Part shown: piece after piece, positions 11,496-23,374 of the stretch
Layout of the letters: the number at the start of each line of letters is the position of its first letter
Numbering within the stretch: position 1 is the first letter of the stretch
Source of the DNA: Lentinus brumalis
Taxonomy: Eukaryota; Basidiomycota; Agaricomycetes; Polyporales; Polyporaceae
Assembly (NCBI GenBank): GCA_001792895.1
Contig: MARA01000004.1
Span: 2,046,001-2,110,000 of the forward strand
Length of the DNA: 64,000 nt
Direction of reading: 5' to 3'
The notes under the pieces: generated by a model
The model's database searches: none
The model's input: only the letters and a program-made list of their open reading frames with translations
Told to the model about the DNA's origin: nothing
Made by a program: the position numbers and the translations under genes

Positions 11496-12364
11496 CTATG
11501 ACGCAGCGTCGAGCTCCATCTCATCAGGCGTGGGGGTCGGCAGCGGGATGGCCGCGGGACTAAGAGCGAGTGTGGGGGAAGGCGACATCGCAGACGGGGG
11601 TCGCAAGTAGCCAGCCACACCAGGCTCGTATGAGGGGTGGCGATGGAAGGGGTTACGCGTCTGCATGCGAGAGACAGGTGACCCTGCAGAGCGAGGATTG
11701 AGACAGTTATTAAGTGAGGCGAAGCGGGCATCGACGTACCTAGAGAGCTGCCCAGAATCCTGAAAGGATAGACGAGACCCTCGTTCTCCTTGTCATCAGC
11801 ATGGTCACCAAGAGTCAATCCAAGCCCCTCAGAGGGATGGGAAGGACTTAAGCTGCACGGCGTCTGGCGACGGTAAGTGAAGAAGTGGGTGGCCTGGTTG
11901 GTCGCCATCACGAGGGGGGAGGTGGGCCGGAAACGGATAGTGGCCGGGTGGTGAAGAATGGAAAGGAACTCTTCGAGAGCCTCGGAAGGCGTAGACCTAG
12001 GATTGTGTTCAGCAACGCTAGATGGGAAGGAGGACACTGACAGCGCAACGAGATCGCCCGAGGGGCCGATGCGGAGGATCTTATCGCAGATTGACAGTCA
12101 GCCAGATGTACGTTTGGATACATACCGAGGGGATGCACGCGGGGATATAGCGTCTTTCTCCGATGGCTCTGCAGGCTGCTGATCGGCGTGATCGTCTGCG
12201 AGTCTCAGGCGGTCAAAGGCGTCTGTCGCGGCAGACAAGATGGCAGCTCGGGACTTTGGGCGGTGAGCAATAGGGCTGTGGAAGGGGAAAGGAGCGGAGC
12301 CGGCAGCAAGACGCACTGGGCGCGGTGCTACGAGAACGAGGTTGTCGTTGGAATTAAAATTCAT
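11496..12364 (-). CDS. Unknown protein, serine/proline-rich with DLVALSVSSFP motif region
   Basis: I do not recognise this gene. From the ATG at 12364 the first exon encodes MNFNSNDNLVLVAPRPVRL and a stretch rich in Ala/Arg. A short intron (about 42 nt if the donor after TAT is used) leads to a second exon with ILRIGPSGDLVALSVSSFP, a region TPSEALEEFLSILHHPATI, and HFFTYRRQTPCSLSPS. A further intron after LGSSLG joins a C-terminal exon (RNPFHRHPSYEPGVAGYLRP) ending DEMELDAAS at TAG 11496-11498. The predicted protein is about 240-250 residues, without TM segments. The longer open frame upstream of 12364 starts without an ATG. It is divergent from the MFS gene. The third-exon join shifts frame relative to the long ORF, which supports real splicing. 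Confidence 0.6.
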
Positions 12365-12873
12365 CGTGGGCAGGGTATGATGCGCAGGGCGGGGGTAGTA
12401 GTGGTCAAGAGCCAAGAGGCGGGCGAACTCCCCTCCCTCTCTCAGCCACCCCCGTGTTTGCCTCTGTTTGCCGGCTCCGGCCCGCGCGCGCCTGTGCTCA
12501 CGCGCACGCGAAGTCAGAAGTCTGTTGTGCTAAACTTGCCCTGCCCAACGCGAAGATCTTCGAGATGAACATCAATGCCCAGCAGGCCAGCGCACACTGC
12601 GGCCAGCATACTCAACCACACCCGCCAGCGCACACGGTGGCTAAACCGGGGCACAAACGTCCTGGTTCCTGGCCTTGTATGTAGCCGGGGGTCATTCGTG
12701 TGCCGGGAGAGCGGTTGACGAGCGCCGCCATACCATACGACGTAAATGATTTGTCAATCTCCCTGTGAATCAGGAAGTTCAGAAGTCACAGGCCCCAGCT
12801 CAAGCTCCCTCAAAATGCCTCACCAGTGGTGCCCTCGCTCTTGTCCTTGCTCCCCCAGGCCACACCAGGCGCC
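12365..12873. other. Divergent promoter region
   Basis: These 509 bases separate the divergent starts of the unknown gene (12364) and the MFS gene (12874). Short ORFs inside have no support. Pyrimidine-rich stretches precede each start. Confidence 0.55.
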
Positions 12874-14985
12874 ATGGCAGACTGCCACCCCTCCTCCAGC
12901 GGTCCATCGCGTGAAGAGGCCCGCCGCCTCTTCGACGACTACGAGACCCTCGGCGACGACAGCGCCCTGGAGAACCAAAAGTCGCTCAAGTCCGACAAGC
13001 CGACGCCGATTCCCATGGCCCAGCTCGCGACGTTGTGCACCGTCAGGCTCGTCGACCCCATCGTCTTCACCCAGATATTCCCCTATGTCAACGAGATGAT
13101 GGAACACCTCCATGTCACCGAGGATCGCTCCAAGATTGGCTTCTACAGTGGCTTGGTGGTAAGCGATGTCGCCCCTGCCCAACTGGGAAGGTGTCTAGGT
13201 TTGACGCTTAATATTCGGCCCATCGTCGCAGGAGAGCAGCTTCGCCGTCGCTCAGGTCATATCAATATACCAGTGGGCGAAGCTGTCTGGTACGTTTGCC
13301 GTCGCGTCCCAATGCATAGCACTCTTGATTGAATATATTGACCGCCTCATTCAGATGTTATTGGCCGGAGACCCATCGTCCTCCTTGGGATCTTCGGCAT
13401 CGGGCTTGCTACTCTATTCATGGGAGTGTCAACGACACTGAGTGGAGTGTTGTTCGCCAGGTCGCTAGGTGTGTAAGTTCCTAGCTGGCCGTGCCGCTGA
13501 CTGTCTGACTCCCGTCCTAGGCGGTCTGTTCTCGGGCAACGTTGCGGTTATCCACTCCGTGCTTGGAGAGATCACCGACTCCACTAACCAAGCAACCGCG
13601 TTCCCGCTGTACGGTCTATGTTGGCCATTGGGTGGTGTCATTGGGTATGTAGCTTCCGGCGGACATTCATCTGCACAAACCGCTCATTCTTGGCTGATCA
13701 GCCCTCTCATGGGTGGTCTCTTGTCGAACCCTGCTACGAAGTTTTCCATGTTCGACATTGAGCTCTTCCGACGATATCCATACCTCCTTCCTTGTATCAC
13801 GGCTACAAGTATAGCATGGGCAGGATGCGTCTACGGATACTTTTATCTCACAGAGGTGCGCAAGTTTGTCTCTCTCTCAGCGCACGCTCTGAGCCGTACT
13901 CTGTAGACTCTCCCTAGTAAACGGTGGAAGCAGAAGGAAAGCATCGAGATGTCCGAGCGCCGCGGTGGCGATTTCGAGAAGCAGGCGAAGCCCGCCAGCA
14001 TAAGGTATCTGCTGTCCATTCCCGTATTGCGGGCGTTGTGCATCAGCGGAGCCGGCTTGTCGTTCATGTGAGTGTTCCTCGTCGCCTATGCTACCGAAAT
14101 GTGTGGTTAACCACGAAGTGCAGTACGACCGCATTCGATGTCATATTCGGTACGTCCGATTACATCTCGCCGAAGAACACGAAGCTGACCATCCTCTCCC
14201 AGTCCTCTTCTGCTACACACCCCTCTCGCAGGGAGGCCTCGCATTCGACGTACGTCGCTCCTTGCCCGCACTCTCACCCCTTTCGTCCACTCCCTCATCA
14301 TCCCCCCCCCGTCTTCAGGTCACTCAAATCGGGTATGCGCTCTCGATATCGGGCGGCATTTCCATCTTCCTTCAGCTGTGCTGCATGCCCTTCCTCCTGC
14401 GGCGCTTCGACCACGCGCGCATGTACAACGTCTGCATGGGCATCTGGCCCTTCTGCTTCGTCCTCCTCCCCGGGCTCAACATCCTCGCACGCATGGGCGC
14501 CGTCGACGCCGCCACCGGCGAGCTCGCGCCCGCGACGCAGGCGGTCGTGTGGATCGGCATCGGCGTCATCATGCTCCTGTCGCGATGTGCCGCGTTGGCG
14601 TTCTCGTGAGGCTCTTCTCTCCTTGTCGAGCTCTTCGTACCAGGATCGCTGATGCACGGTGCACGTCACTAGGACGAGTATGATTCTTGTCAAGGAGGCT
14701 GCCCCAGATGCCGCCTCGCTCGGCGTCACCAACGGCCTGTGTCAGTTCGCCATGGTACGTCCTTGTCATTGTGTCACGGTCGGCGCAATGACGACCTCTC
14801 TCTCTCGTCAGTGTCTCTCCCGCTCCTTCAGCCCAGCGTTCGCGAGCTCCCTCCTCGCGTTTTCGATCGGCTACGAGTTCATCCTCCTCCGGTACCTCTG
14901 GGTGATTGTCATGACCATCATCTGCTTCCTCGGCACGACGCTCTCCCGCCGCATCGCCGAGGGCAAACGTACCGCCCTCCGCTGA
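12874..14985 (+). CDS. Major facilitator superfamily transporter (ZIFL/multidrug-like)
   Basis: Proton-coupled export or uptake of a small solute at a membrane is the expected role. The spliced protein is about 530 residues with an N-terminal cytoplasmic tail, then TM1 beginning at LCTVRLVDPIVFTQIFPYV. The MFS motif A region reads WAKLSDVIGRRPIVLLG, and TM4-5 contain SLGGLFSGNVAVIHSVLGEI and WPLGGVIGPLMGGLLSNP. The second half ends GTTLSRRIAEG. The WPLGG and GxGP-like signatures resemble fungal relatives of zinc-induced facilitator-like/TetA-type MFS proteins. The ATG at 12874 (MADCHPSSSG) is the first in frame; the longer ORF start at 12826 is a GTG. Introns are 50-90 nt. Substrate is not predictable. 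Confidence 0.85.
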
Positions 14986-15333
14986 CGGCGGACGTTTTGT
15001 TATCATACCTTTACGACGCTGCAAAGCTTCAACGTACATACGGTGGATCATCGGATCGGCGCTGATGTTGTATAGATAGATAGCTGCCTGGGATGTTGTT
15101 GTCTTCGTTGCTCTCATTTCTGCTCACAGACAGTCGCCGTTCAGTCTCCTCGCTGTCACTTGCATGTATACTAGTAGAGCTCCTCGGTGAGCCGTCATTA
15201 GCACGGTCTGTAGACTAAAACATCCAGTTCAAGCATAGACTGTAGGGCAATGATATGCTTGTGTTCCAAGACTCCGGCAGAGATATAGTGAAGCATAGAT
15301 AGAGAAGCACATCTAAACACCGACCCGAAGTAT
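14986..15333. other. Convergent intergenic spacer
   Basis: The 348 bases between the convergent stops of the MFS and acyl-CoA ligase genes carry both 3' UTRs. No gene is evident. Confidence 0.6.
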
Positions 15334-18278
15334 CTAAAGCTTCGTGACGGAACCGGCCGGCTCGCCGAGAGCGTAGAGCGCGTCGAGAGGCTCCTTGAAG
15401 AAGGTGTACGTCTCCTTCCTGCATATGCAATCGCATGGTCAGCAGGAGAGGCCAGGAAGCCTGACAGCAAGCCTCCACGCACCTCTTGATCTTCAGCGTC
15501 GGCGTCAGGCAGCCGTTTTCGGTCGTCAAAGCCGTAGTGGTCAAGTGGATCCTCTTAATCGTCTCGAAGCTGCGAGAGAAGATACGGTAGCATGTGAGCC
15601 CCTCGGTAGCCTGCAACGCAAGCGGGAATACACGTACCCCTTGAGCTTGGCCGCGCGTGCCGGCTTCTGGAGCTCGGCGAGGAAGGCAGCGACGACCTGC
15701 GGGTCATGTGTGGCCTCTGCGAGAGCGGCGAGGTTCTCGGGGGCAACGGGCTTGCCCTTCACGCGGGAGATGAGCGCCGCAAACTGCACGGGGTCGGGGA
15801 CCGCGACGGCGATGAGGTACGACTGGAGCGAGTCGCCGTGCACGTAGAGCTGCGCGACGAGCGGGCTGCCGCTGTAGACGTTCTCGACGTTCTCGAGCGC
15901 GACGTACTCGCCCTGCGCGAGCTTCATGATGTTCTTCACGCGGTCGATGATCTTGAGCCGCAGGCAGTCGTCCAGCAGGCCGACGTCGCCCGTGCGCAGC
16001 CAGCCCTCCTCGTCGATGGTCTCCGCAGTCTTCTGCGGGTCTGGTGCGCAGAGTCAGTATGAGCAGATCGGCATGTCGGCGTGTTCACTTTACGCACCCT
16101 TGTAGTAGCACTTGAAGCGCTGCGCACCACGCATGCAGATCTCTCCACGAGGGTAGGGCTTATCTTCCGCAGAGTAACCCATGGACGGGACGTCAATGAG
16201 CTTGAGCTCGCAGTTCGGCAGCGGGGAGCCGACGGTCCCGCTGGAGGTCGGATCGTACGACCATGTCCGGACGAAGCTACCGCAGTTCTCTGTCATTCCA
16301 TAACTGTGCAAGACCAAGTTAGCATTAGGACCAATCACGAGCGAGGACATGAATTATTCACCCTGTGCAAGAGTCAGTAAGTACTGGTTATGTAAACAAT
16401 GTCTATGACGCGCACCTTCAACGATCTCGGTAAGGAGACCAACCTTGAGGAAGTCCATGACGCTGGCACTGATGGGTGCGGAACCTGTGGTGAGCAACTT
16501 CATGCGGCCACCGAGGACAGCATGAAGCTACGCAGCAAAGACGGAAGTCAGACTGAGTCTCCATGATTGTCGGTGGCGAACGTACCTTGCGGAATACCAG
16601 GCGGTCCCAAAGCGCATGGTGGAAGTCACCGGTAGTACGCAAGTTGTGCAGCTTCGTCGCCACGGCCTTGCGGAACAGCGCGCCCTTGACGCCAGGAGCG
16701 GTGCCCGCCGCCATGGCAGACTGGTAGATCCTGTTGAGCACGCGGGGCACAAGTGGTACGAAGTGGGGCTTGAGGACCGCGAAATCCTCCAGGAGGGTCA
16801 GGGGGTCGCCGGTGGTGTAGCCAATTTGTGCGCCCACGGCGACGGCGTTGAGCTCCATGACTCGCTGTTGGGCGCATGATCGTCAATAGAGGACCTGGAT
16901 AAGCCGAGAGGTGCTGAGACGCACTTCGTAGATATGTGCAAGCGGCAGGAACGACATCATTGTCGTCTCCGTGGTCAGCTCAAATTGGTGCAGGTAGCCG
17001 TACACGGCCTGCGCCATCGCCCCGTGAGTGATCACGACACCTTTGGGCAGACCAGTCGTGCCCTGAAGGACCAGGTCAGTGCACAGAAATGCCAGCTAGG
17101 TGAGCACACGCACCGATGTGTAACAGATAGTCGCGATCTGCTCCGAAGTGGCCGGGAGGACTTCGATCAAGTTCGCGCGACCGAACTCCTCGACTACGTG
17201 CCCATGTGAGCATTGTCATGCGCGCGCAGATTGAAACCACACGTACGCTCAGACAACTCCTTGATCTCCACCCCGGCTGACTCGCCCCAGGCGGTCAGGA
17301 CAGACTTCTCCTTGCTGTCGAGGGGGTCCATCGCGACGATGATCTTCATGACAGGACATTTGGACGCGAGCTTCAAAAGAGCGGGTATATGGCTTGGAGT
17401 CGCGAAGATGATGGAGAGCTCGGAATGATTGATGCTGAACGCGGCGTCAGCATACAAGCTCAGGACGGGGGAGGCGGGGGGTGTTTGCACTCACATGAAC
17501 TCTGCACACACGCGTCGTAACGTCAACTCTGGCTCCGTCGCCCCAGTCTACAACCACGCACCTGCCGCGTCCTTCCCCAAAGTATCGTATAGACTGACGC
17601 CGACCTTTCCGTACGCCTGGAGCGCGAGGTCGATGATTTGCCAGTCTGAAGAGGCGCAGGTAGGTCAGTACGATCACGGACGACACAGCACGACACGTAC
17701 TTGCGCAGTTCTTGCTCCAGATGCCGACAGTGGGCAGATCCCCTCCACCGACCCTGCCGCTTTGGAAGAGCTTGTGGAGCGCGCTCCCGAGTGCCCGGCG
17801 GCGCGCGTCGACCTCCGTCCAGGACTGCCATTCGTGATAGTCGGCATACTTCAGAGGGTTGGTGGAGATTATGGGGCGCGTTCCAAGGAAGGGCCCGCCC
17901 TTGGCACGTTGGAAGCCCTCGTCGTAGATTTCGACCAGGTTCGTAAAGACATTGGGGGTCTCGAGCGTCACGTACGGGAACGCGGCTGTAGTGAGACATT
18001 GACAAGACCCGGGGCAGTGTCAGCAATCACTCCGGGGTTCGACTACCACGCGAGCGCATGACATGCTACGAGTAAGCATGACCACTCACATCCTCGGTAA
18101 TGAGCTAACAAGCAGTGGTTAAGTCAGTTTGGCTCGCGGCGACGCGTCGCGAGGTGGACGCACCGGTCTGTCCTGGGCGCTTCGTACCAGGGACCTCCAC
18201 GCACTGCTTCTTGAAGTCTGCATTAGGTGGCAGAGGTACAGGGAGGTATCCGAACTTTGTAGTGGAGGAAGAAGACAT
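15334..18278 (-). CDS. Long-chain fatty-acid-CoA ligase (AMP-binding enzyme)
   Basis: It activates long-chain fatty acids to acyl-CoA with ATP for lipid synthesis or beta-oxidation. The protein of about 690 residues starts [16 protein letters not shown] and carries the family's PGTKRPGQT entry. It also has the P-loop-like GTTGLPKG (around 17046-17069), [11 protein letters not shown], the RTGD-type region before [20 protein letters not shown], and a C-terminus ending [11 protein letters not shown]. These fit the FAA/ACSL group. Introns are dense, and two internal exons are tiny. A 15-nt exon (18090-18104) completes QTAHYRG. A 7-nt exon (17495-17501) completes DAAEFIINHSEL, flanked by two 60-nt introns. 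Reading through these gives out-of-frame sequence, so both are needed. No clear C-terminal peroxisomal SKL is present (it ends TKL). Confidence 0.9.
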
Positions 18279-19063
18279 CTTTGGAGTGAGAGTATGGGGG
18301 TAAAGAGCGAGGGAGATGTACCAGCTGGATGAGCTGGCTCCGGGCTAGAGACGTAGCAGGTGCCGGACTCACGTTCAAGTCGTGATGATCGGTCACCACC
18401 GCCTCGTAAGTGTTCTCAAGAGTTCCTTATCCCGGACTTGCCTGTGCCCGGTCGAGTCGTTAAGATATGTAAGTGTGTGCGGGGGTATACAGAGCAGCCA
18501 AGGGACGAGAGTCCAGACGAGGTCGTGCGCGTTGAAATCCGCGGCTGAGGCGGAGCTGTCCTTCCGGTAGAGCCAACGTAGAGCATGTGAAAAGACGTCA
18601 ATGGGCATGTACAGGCGCCCTAGTAAGTACGCCTGGTCGAGTGCAGCGTTCCGAGAACGTACCTCTCTAGAGGTGAGCTGTCCCAGTGTGCAACCGGGAT
18701 GCGCGGGGTGGCCAGCAGACAGGCTGACGAGAAACTTCACAAAACTTTGGGGTGCGCCCACAGAAGTCAACAGACATGGGCGCAAAACATGAGAATGCCG
18801 TCATTACCGCAAACAATTCCTGGCAAACACCGCTTCTCTTGAATGTGGTCTACTTCGTCCGACACGACCAGACATCCGCGTGAACGAAACGGTGATATAA
18901 TAGTACAGAGTTCATGAGGCTTGGTTACATTGGACGTACATGACACGCCTAGAGAGACATACTACCAATCATATTACACGGGTTCAATAACATAGTCATC
19001 ACAGTCATAGCAGGGCATCGGAGCACACAGTCGGGGAAGCAGGTACGCGAGGCATGGACACAA
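18279..19063. other. Intergenic region (acyl-CoA ligase promoter, PEF gene 3' side)
   Basis: The 785 bases contain the 5' region of the acyl-CoA ligase and the 3' UTR of the penta-EF-hand gene. A 130-codon minus-strand ORF (18393-18785) shows no family resemblance and is overlapped by plus-strand ORFs; I treat it as chance. Confidence 0.5.
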
Positions 19064-20335
19064 TCAGGGCGCGCTGAGAACAATCTGCAATGGCGGAGGA
19101 TGAGCTAAGCAGCATGTCCGCGGAAGTCGAGTACAGCAACCCACCTTCATGAACTGCTCGTAGTTCATCTGGACCCAGCCGTCGCGATCCGTGTCGACCC
19201 TGAACGTCACTCGTCAATCGCCGCGCATGCCAGCATAGACCCGAGCGAGCACATACCGCTGGAATGCTTCTGTAAGCGTCTTCACCACCACGCACGCCCG
19301 CACGAAACGGTCGAACGTGATGCCCGGAGGGGGCCCGTACCGGTCAGAAGGCCCGGAAGCTACTTCAAGTTCAGCGCACCTCGAGGCGTGTCCTGACAGG
19401 CTTTAAGCTAACGACTCACCATACTTCTGCTCGAGCAGCGATAGAAGGGTGGGCGACAGGTTGTAGCCAAAGCTGCGCAACGCCTCGGAGAGTTCGGCTC
19501 CCTCTATTGACCCTGACCGATCTCGGTCGAAGTGCCTGAAGACGTTCTGCCAGTCCTGGATGTACTTCCAAAGGCCAGAGAACTCTGGAAATGTGTCTTA
19601 GCACGACATACACAGGACAAGCTTACGACGGGACTTGCCGTTGAACCCAATGGTTCCGCTGCGGTCCGTGTCCTGTGAGGCATTCAGAACAAGCAGTCGG
19701 GAGAAAGCGCAGATGCACGCACGAAGATAGACATAAGCATCTTGACGGTATCGAGGTCGAACCCTAAACAACAGAGCGTCAGCCTCACAGGACAAGGAGC
19801 CGGGCAGCCTGAGGTTCGCGGCCACGAGGCGGGAGGAGAGGCCCGAGCACGCCCCGCATCTAGATGCACGATGCATCTCATCTGGCCCTGCAGCATGGAG
19901 GTCCACCGGGACGGCCGCGAACCGCGAACGAAACTCAGTGAAACTCACTCGTCCAGTTCCCTGCGAATCCGAAGCCAGCGATCAGTCTCGATCAGACATG
20001 GATCAGCGCGCCCCGAGGGAAGGAAGGGGGCGACGCCAGGAGAGCGACGCACCATTCACCAAAGCGGCCTGCAGTTCTGTCACGCTAATCGCTCCCGAAC
20101 GATCTGTGTCGACCGCTGAGAACCACTGCCACAACTGGGGATCGGCACCGGGAGGGGGCCCAGGAGTCTGAGGGGGGCGGGCGGATCCGTAGGGGGCGCC
20201 GCCGCCGCCGTAGTAGCCTTGCTGTGCGCCGTACTGCTGGCTTGCGGGGCGCGGTGGAGGTGGGGGAGCACCATACCGCGACGACTGCGACGACTGCGAG
20301 GGGTATCGAGAAGGAGCACCGTAGTGGACAGACAT
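19064..20335 (-). CDS. PEF1: Penta-EF-hand calcium-binding protein (ALG-2/PEF1-like)
   Basis: PEF proteins bind calcium and act as adaptors in ESCRT, vesicle and cell-polarity processes. The N-terminal 65 residues are a Tyr/Gly/Pro-rich arm (SVHYGAPSRYPSQSSQS, QGYYGGGGAPYG), typical of peflin and ALG-2 relatives. EF-hands follow: SAVDTDRSGAISVTELQAAL, SIFDTDRSGTIGFNEF, RHFDRDRSGSIEGAEL, a degenerate fourth (ITFDRFVRACVVVKTLTEAF), and QRVDTDRDGWVQMNYEQFM. Loops 1, 2, 3 and 5 retain Asp/Ser/Glu ligands. The last exon is short (IVLSAP then stop at 19064-19066), reached by an intron after FMK. Start ATG at 20335. The gene diverges from the HAD hydrolase gene. Confidence 0.88.
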
Positions 20336-21179
20336 GGGAGTAGGAGACAGAGGAGTGTGTGAGATGATGGGGGACGTCAGTGGAGGTAAGCTGAGACTTG
20401 GCGCCTTATGAGCGCGTCAGGAGGCCGACGTGGGCGGTGCACGCCGCGAGCACTACGTCGGGCAGTGAGCACAGCAGCCGTCCTGACTCGCATTGCAGTG
20501 CGTGCCTCCGTCCGCCTCGAGCTCGTCGTCGATGATGGCGGTGAACGCGCTTAGTCAGCACACGGGAGTTCACTTGGACTCGGAGTTCAACACTACAGGA
20601 TCTCCGTACCGTGCTGCCGGCAGCTGTGTTGTATACGGCAAAGACGACTCCATGGGGGCCACATCGCAGGTACTTGTCGTTATACATAACCAAGAAACCA
20701 TGCTCACTTATCTAAATGACGCAGCCGCCAGCGGCCAGTACATAATGAATCTCCTTTGCCGCCGGCAATGGCAAAACACTTGCCAAATGTTGCTACCGCT
20801 CTGGCTTGAACCACATGCGACGATACTATCCCGGCGCATCCTCTGTCCTCCTCCTTGTTGATCATGTAAACTCCAACACTAATCCCTCGAAGTTGTCTCT
20901 GTCCGAGCCGAAGGTACAAGCAGCGAAAGCCAATCTAGGAGAGATCTCGGTACTACTTACCGCGCGTTATCATATGACACGCGCTCTCAAGCGGTTGGTA
21001 GCGGACGCCGAACCGGGCAAGGACAAGGAGGGTCCATCCTTCCCTCAGTTCAAGACAAGTACGTACACACAACTTGCCCCTCGCCACGCCTGGCTTAACC
21101 CCTCGGCTTCCCAAGCGGCTGTTGCGTGCAGATAACAAGCACAGTTCTCGTCCAGGTACCGTTACGGACTATAACAGAC
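20336..21179. other. Divergent intergenic region, possibly with unannotated 5' exons
   Basis: The 844 bases separate PEF1 and the HAD gene. A stretch at about 20950-21060 reads LLTARYHMTRALKRLVADAEPGKDKEGPSFPQFKT and ends at a good donor (GTACGT), with an acceptor before 21133. It could therefore be a 5' exon or a small gene. I see no family match and do not call it. Confidence 0.35.
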
Positions 21180-22716
21180 ATGACTTCGCCGCACCTCAAA
21201 GCTGTGATATTCGATGTATGTACGCCTGCCATAGAGCTCCCGTTCCCTGCAGGTGGCGCCTCGGTGCTTACGCTTCTGCTGTTCTGCCATTGAATACAGG
21301 TCGGCGGTGTTGTCTGCCGCAGCCCACTCATCGCCATTGCGGCGTACGAGCGGGAGCACGGGATCCCCCACAATTACATCAACTGTGCGATGTGAGTCCT
21401 TGTGCACCCCTTCTCGCGTCCTGGAAGAGCAGGCTCACTCCTCCTCCCAGCACCACCCGCGGCTCGCATGGAGCCTGGCAGCGATTCGAGCGCGGCGAGA
21501 TGTCGCTATTCCCGTTCTATGAACAGTTCGGCAGGGAGCTCTCCGACACGCAGGCCAACAACCCGGCGTATGCCCAGTACTGCAAACGGAAGCGCATCGG
21601 TGAGCCACCAGCGGCGCCCTGCACGCTCCGTGGTGTAACACTGACGTTTCTCGCAGCGTGCCCGGACCTCCCAGCCTCCCTGCACATCGACGGCCGCGAG
21701 GTGAGTTGAATTGCGTCCGCGTCTGCGCCCCGCGGCGTGCGTCGCGCCAAGCTGAAAGGAACTGTCCAGCTGTTCGGCCGCATGATGCGAGAGAGCGGCG
21801 TGTTCGACGAACTCGTCGTCGAGGCGATCAGACGCATACGAGGTACATCGACGCCCCTCCCCCCCTTTGCCCCTTCTGCCCCCGCTTCAGCTGTGTGTCC
21901 CTCATCGCACACGCCCTCCCCGATAGTGTGGGTTGCATTGAGTACATATGACGGTGCTGACGCTCGCCCTCGATCGATGCAGCTGCAGGGCGGTGGCGGG
22001 TCATCGCGCTCACCAACAACTTCTCGAAGTCCGATGCCGACATCATCGGCGACGCGCCGCCCCCGAAGGAGCAGTTCCCCCACTTTACGGTGCAGTCCGA
22101 GCTCGCGTTTCTGGGCTGGCAGGACGGCGCGACCCCTCCGCGGCTCCGTGCCTTGTTCGACGACTTCTGTGACTCCAGCACGCTGGGAATGAGGTGCGTG
22201 CGCGCCCAAAGAGCCTTTCCAGAGCGTTATTCTCAACTTCCCGGGCTGCGGCCCACTCCGCGAGCAGGAAGCCCGAGCCTGGAATATACCGCCTGGCGTG
22301 CGAGCGCAATGGCATCAAGCCCTCCGAAGCGGTCTTCCTGGACGACCTCGGAATGTGAGACTTCTCCGGTCGATGCAGCCCGATCCCCTGTGGCCCGCCG
22401 CCCCGTCTTCTATGCCGCACCCTGACACGACTGACGTACAAACATGCATACTTGTCCAGGAATCTCAAGGCAGCACAGGCGCTCGGCATGGAAACTATCC
22501 GTACGTGCAGCGGCGGTCGCCGTCACGCCTGACCGGTGTGCACGAGAGCGCGAGTTTCCATGCATCCCTTGCCTGAATGCGCTAACGGGGGCTTCTGTCA
22601 CAGAGGTCGCCATTGGCGGGTCGCTGGAGGCGCTCAAGAAGCTCGAGGCCAAGTTGGGCATCGACTTGACCAGTCCCGGGCTCGAGCCGACCGAGTGGAC
22701 GCCTTCCAAGCTGTGA
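21180..22716 (+). CDS. HAD-superfamily hydrolase (epoxide-hydrolase N-domain type)
   Basis: Members hydrolyse phosphate esters or haloacids through an Asp nucleophile. The spliced protein of about 250 residues starts MTSPHLKAVIFD and continues VGGVVCRSPLIAIAAYEREH, then INCAITTRGSHGAWQRFERG with the cap-domain FERGE motif seen in soluble epoxide hydrolase N-domains. Motif II is ALTNNFSK, motif III the Lys in MRKPEPGIYRLACE, and motif IV FLDDLGMN. Motif I is DVGG, so the usual second Asp (DxD) is replaced by Gly. Fungal homologues with DxGG are familiar, but the phosphatase general acid/base is missing. About seven introns. Stop TGA at 22714-22716. Confidence 0.85.
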
Positions 22717-22942
22717 CGGCGTATACGATCGTGATCGAGTGCGCAGCAGACGTTGGAACTTTGGGGTGGGACGGCGCTCGAGACGGCGGTCTGCCTGCTA
22801 CATATATCCATCGCGGGGAAGGCCGCGGACGGACTCTAGCGGCATAGGCGAACGGGGCTGTCCACGACCGTCTATTTGTGTATACATTGGATGCTGCTAG
22901 ACAAAGGGTGCGCACACGACGCGTGGATTGCAGGGGGATCGT

Positions 22943-23374
22943 CTAGAACGGCTTGTCGCACGCGGGCGTCTTGTCCTCCCAGTAGCCACCGATCTGCAGG
23001 AACGGGGGACGGGGGAAGATCAGGTTTCACGGACTTTACGTGGACGTGGCGGCGGCAGGCTGAGACGTACCACGGGCAGCTTGGTCAAGAAACCGCGTTT
23101 GACGAGAGGCGTGACAGACAGAAGCTAACGGCCAAGGGCACCCTGTCAGACAGGCAAAACACTTGGAGAAGACTGAATTGCGACGTACGTAAAGCGCAGT
23201 GACGCCAGCTCCCGCTCCCCATAGACCCAAACTGGGTGTCCATGCGCGCAAGGCCTGCGAGGAGAGTCGACCCGAGCTCAGCCGAAGAGTTTTGACAGAG
23301 GGTGAACTCGCACGACTCACCTTGATGACGGGCTTCTGGGGAGGGACGGGGTGGAACTGGACTCGAGACGGCAT
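22943..23374 (-). CDS. QCR10: Cytochrome bc1 complex subunit 10 (QCR10)
   Basis: QCR10 is a small single-TM subunit of mitochondrial complex III. Four exons join to 74 residues. Exon 1 (23321-23374) encodes MPSRVQFHPVPPQKPVIK. Exon 2 encodes ALRAWTPSLGLWGAGAGVTA plus LY. Exon 3 encodes LLSVTPLVKRGFLTKLPV, and exon 4 encodes IGGYWEDKTPACDKPF then TAG at 22943-22945. The WGAGAG..ALY..S.TPLVK core and the YWEDKTP..DKPF ending match fungal QCR10. No exon exceeds 70 bases, so no long ORF marks this gene. It is divergent from NOP16 with 325 bases between starts. Confidence 0.85.

Noticed and set aside
12098..12415. Longer N-terminus for the unknown gene starting at 12415
   Set aside because: The upstream codon is TTG, not ATG; the first in-frame ATG is at 12364.
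12826..12873. Upstream start for the MFS transporter
   Set aside because: The frame opens with GTG; the first ATG is at 12874 and gives a normal cytoplasmic tail.
18025..18060. Second T-loop-like motif (GGGGTTCGACTACC)
   Set aside because: It falls within an intron of the acyl-CoA ligase gene and no cloverleaf can be folded.
18393..18785. 130-codon minus-strand frame upstream of the acyl-CoA ligase gene
   Set aside because: No family resemblance; overlapped by plus-strand frames; fits chance in GC-rich DNA.
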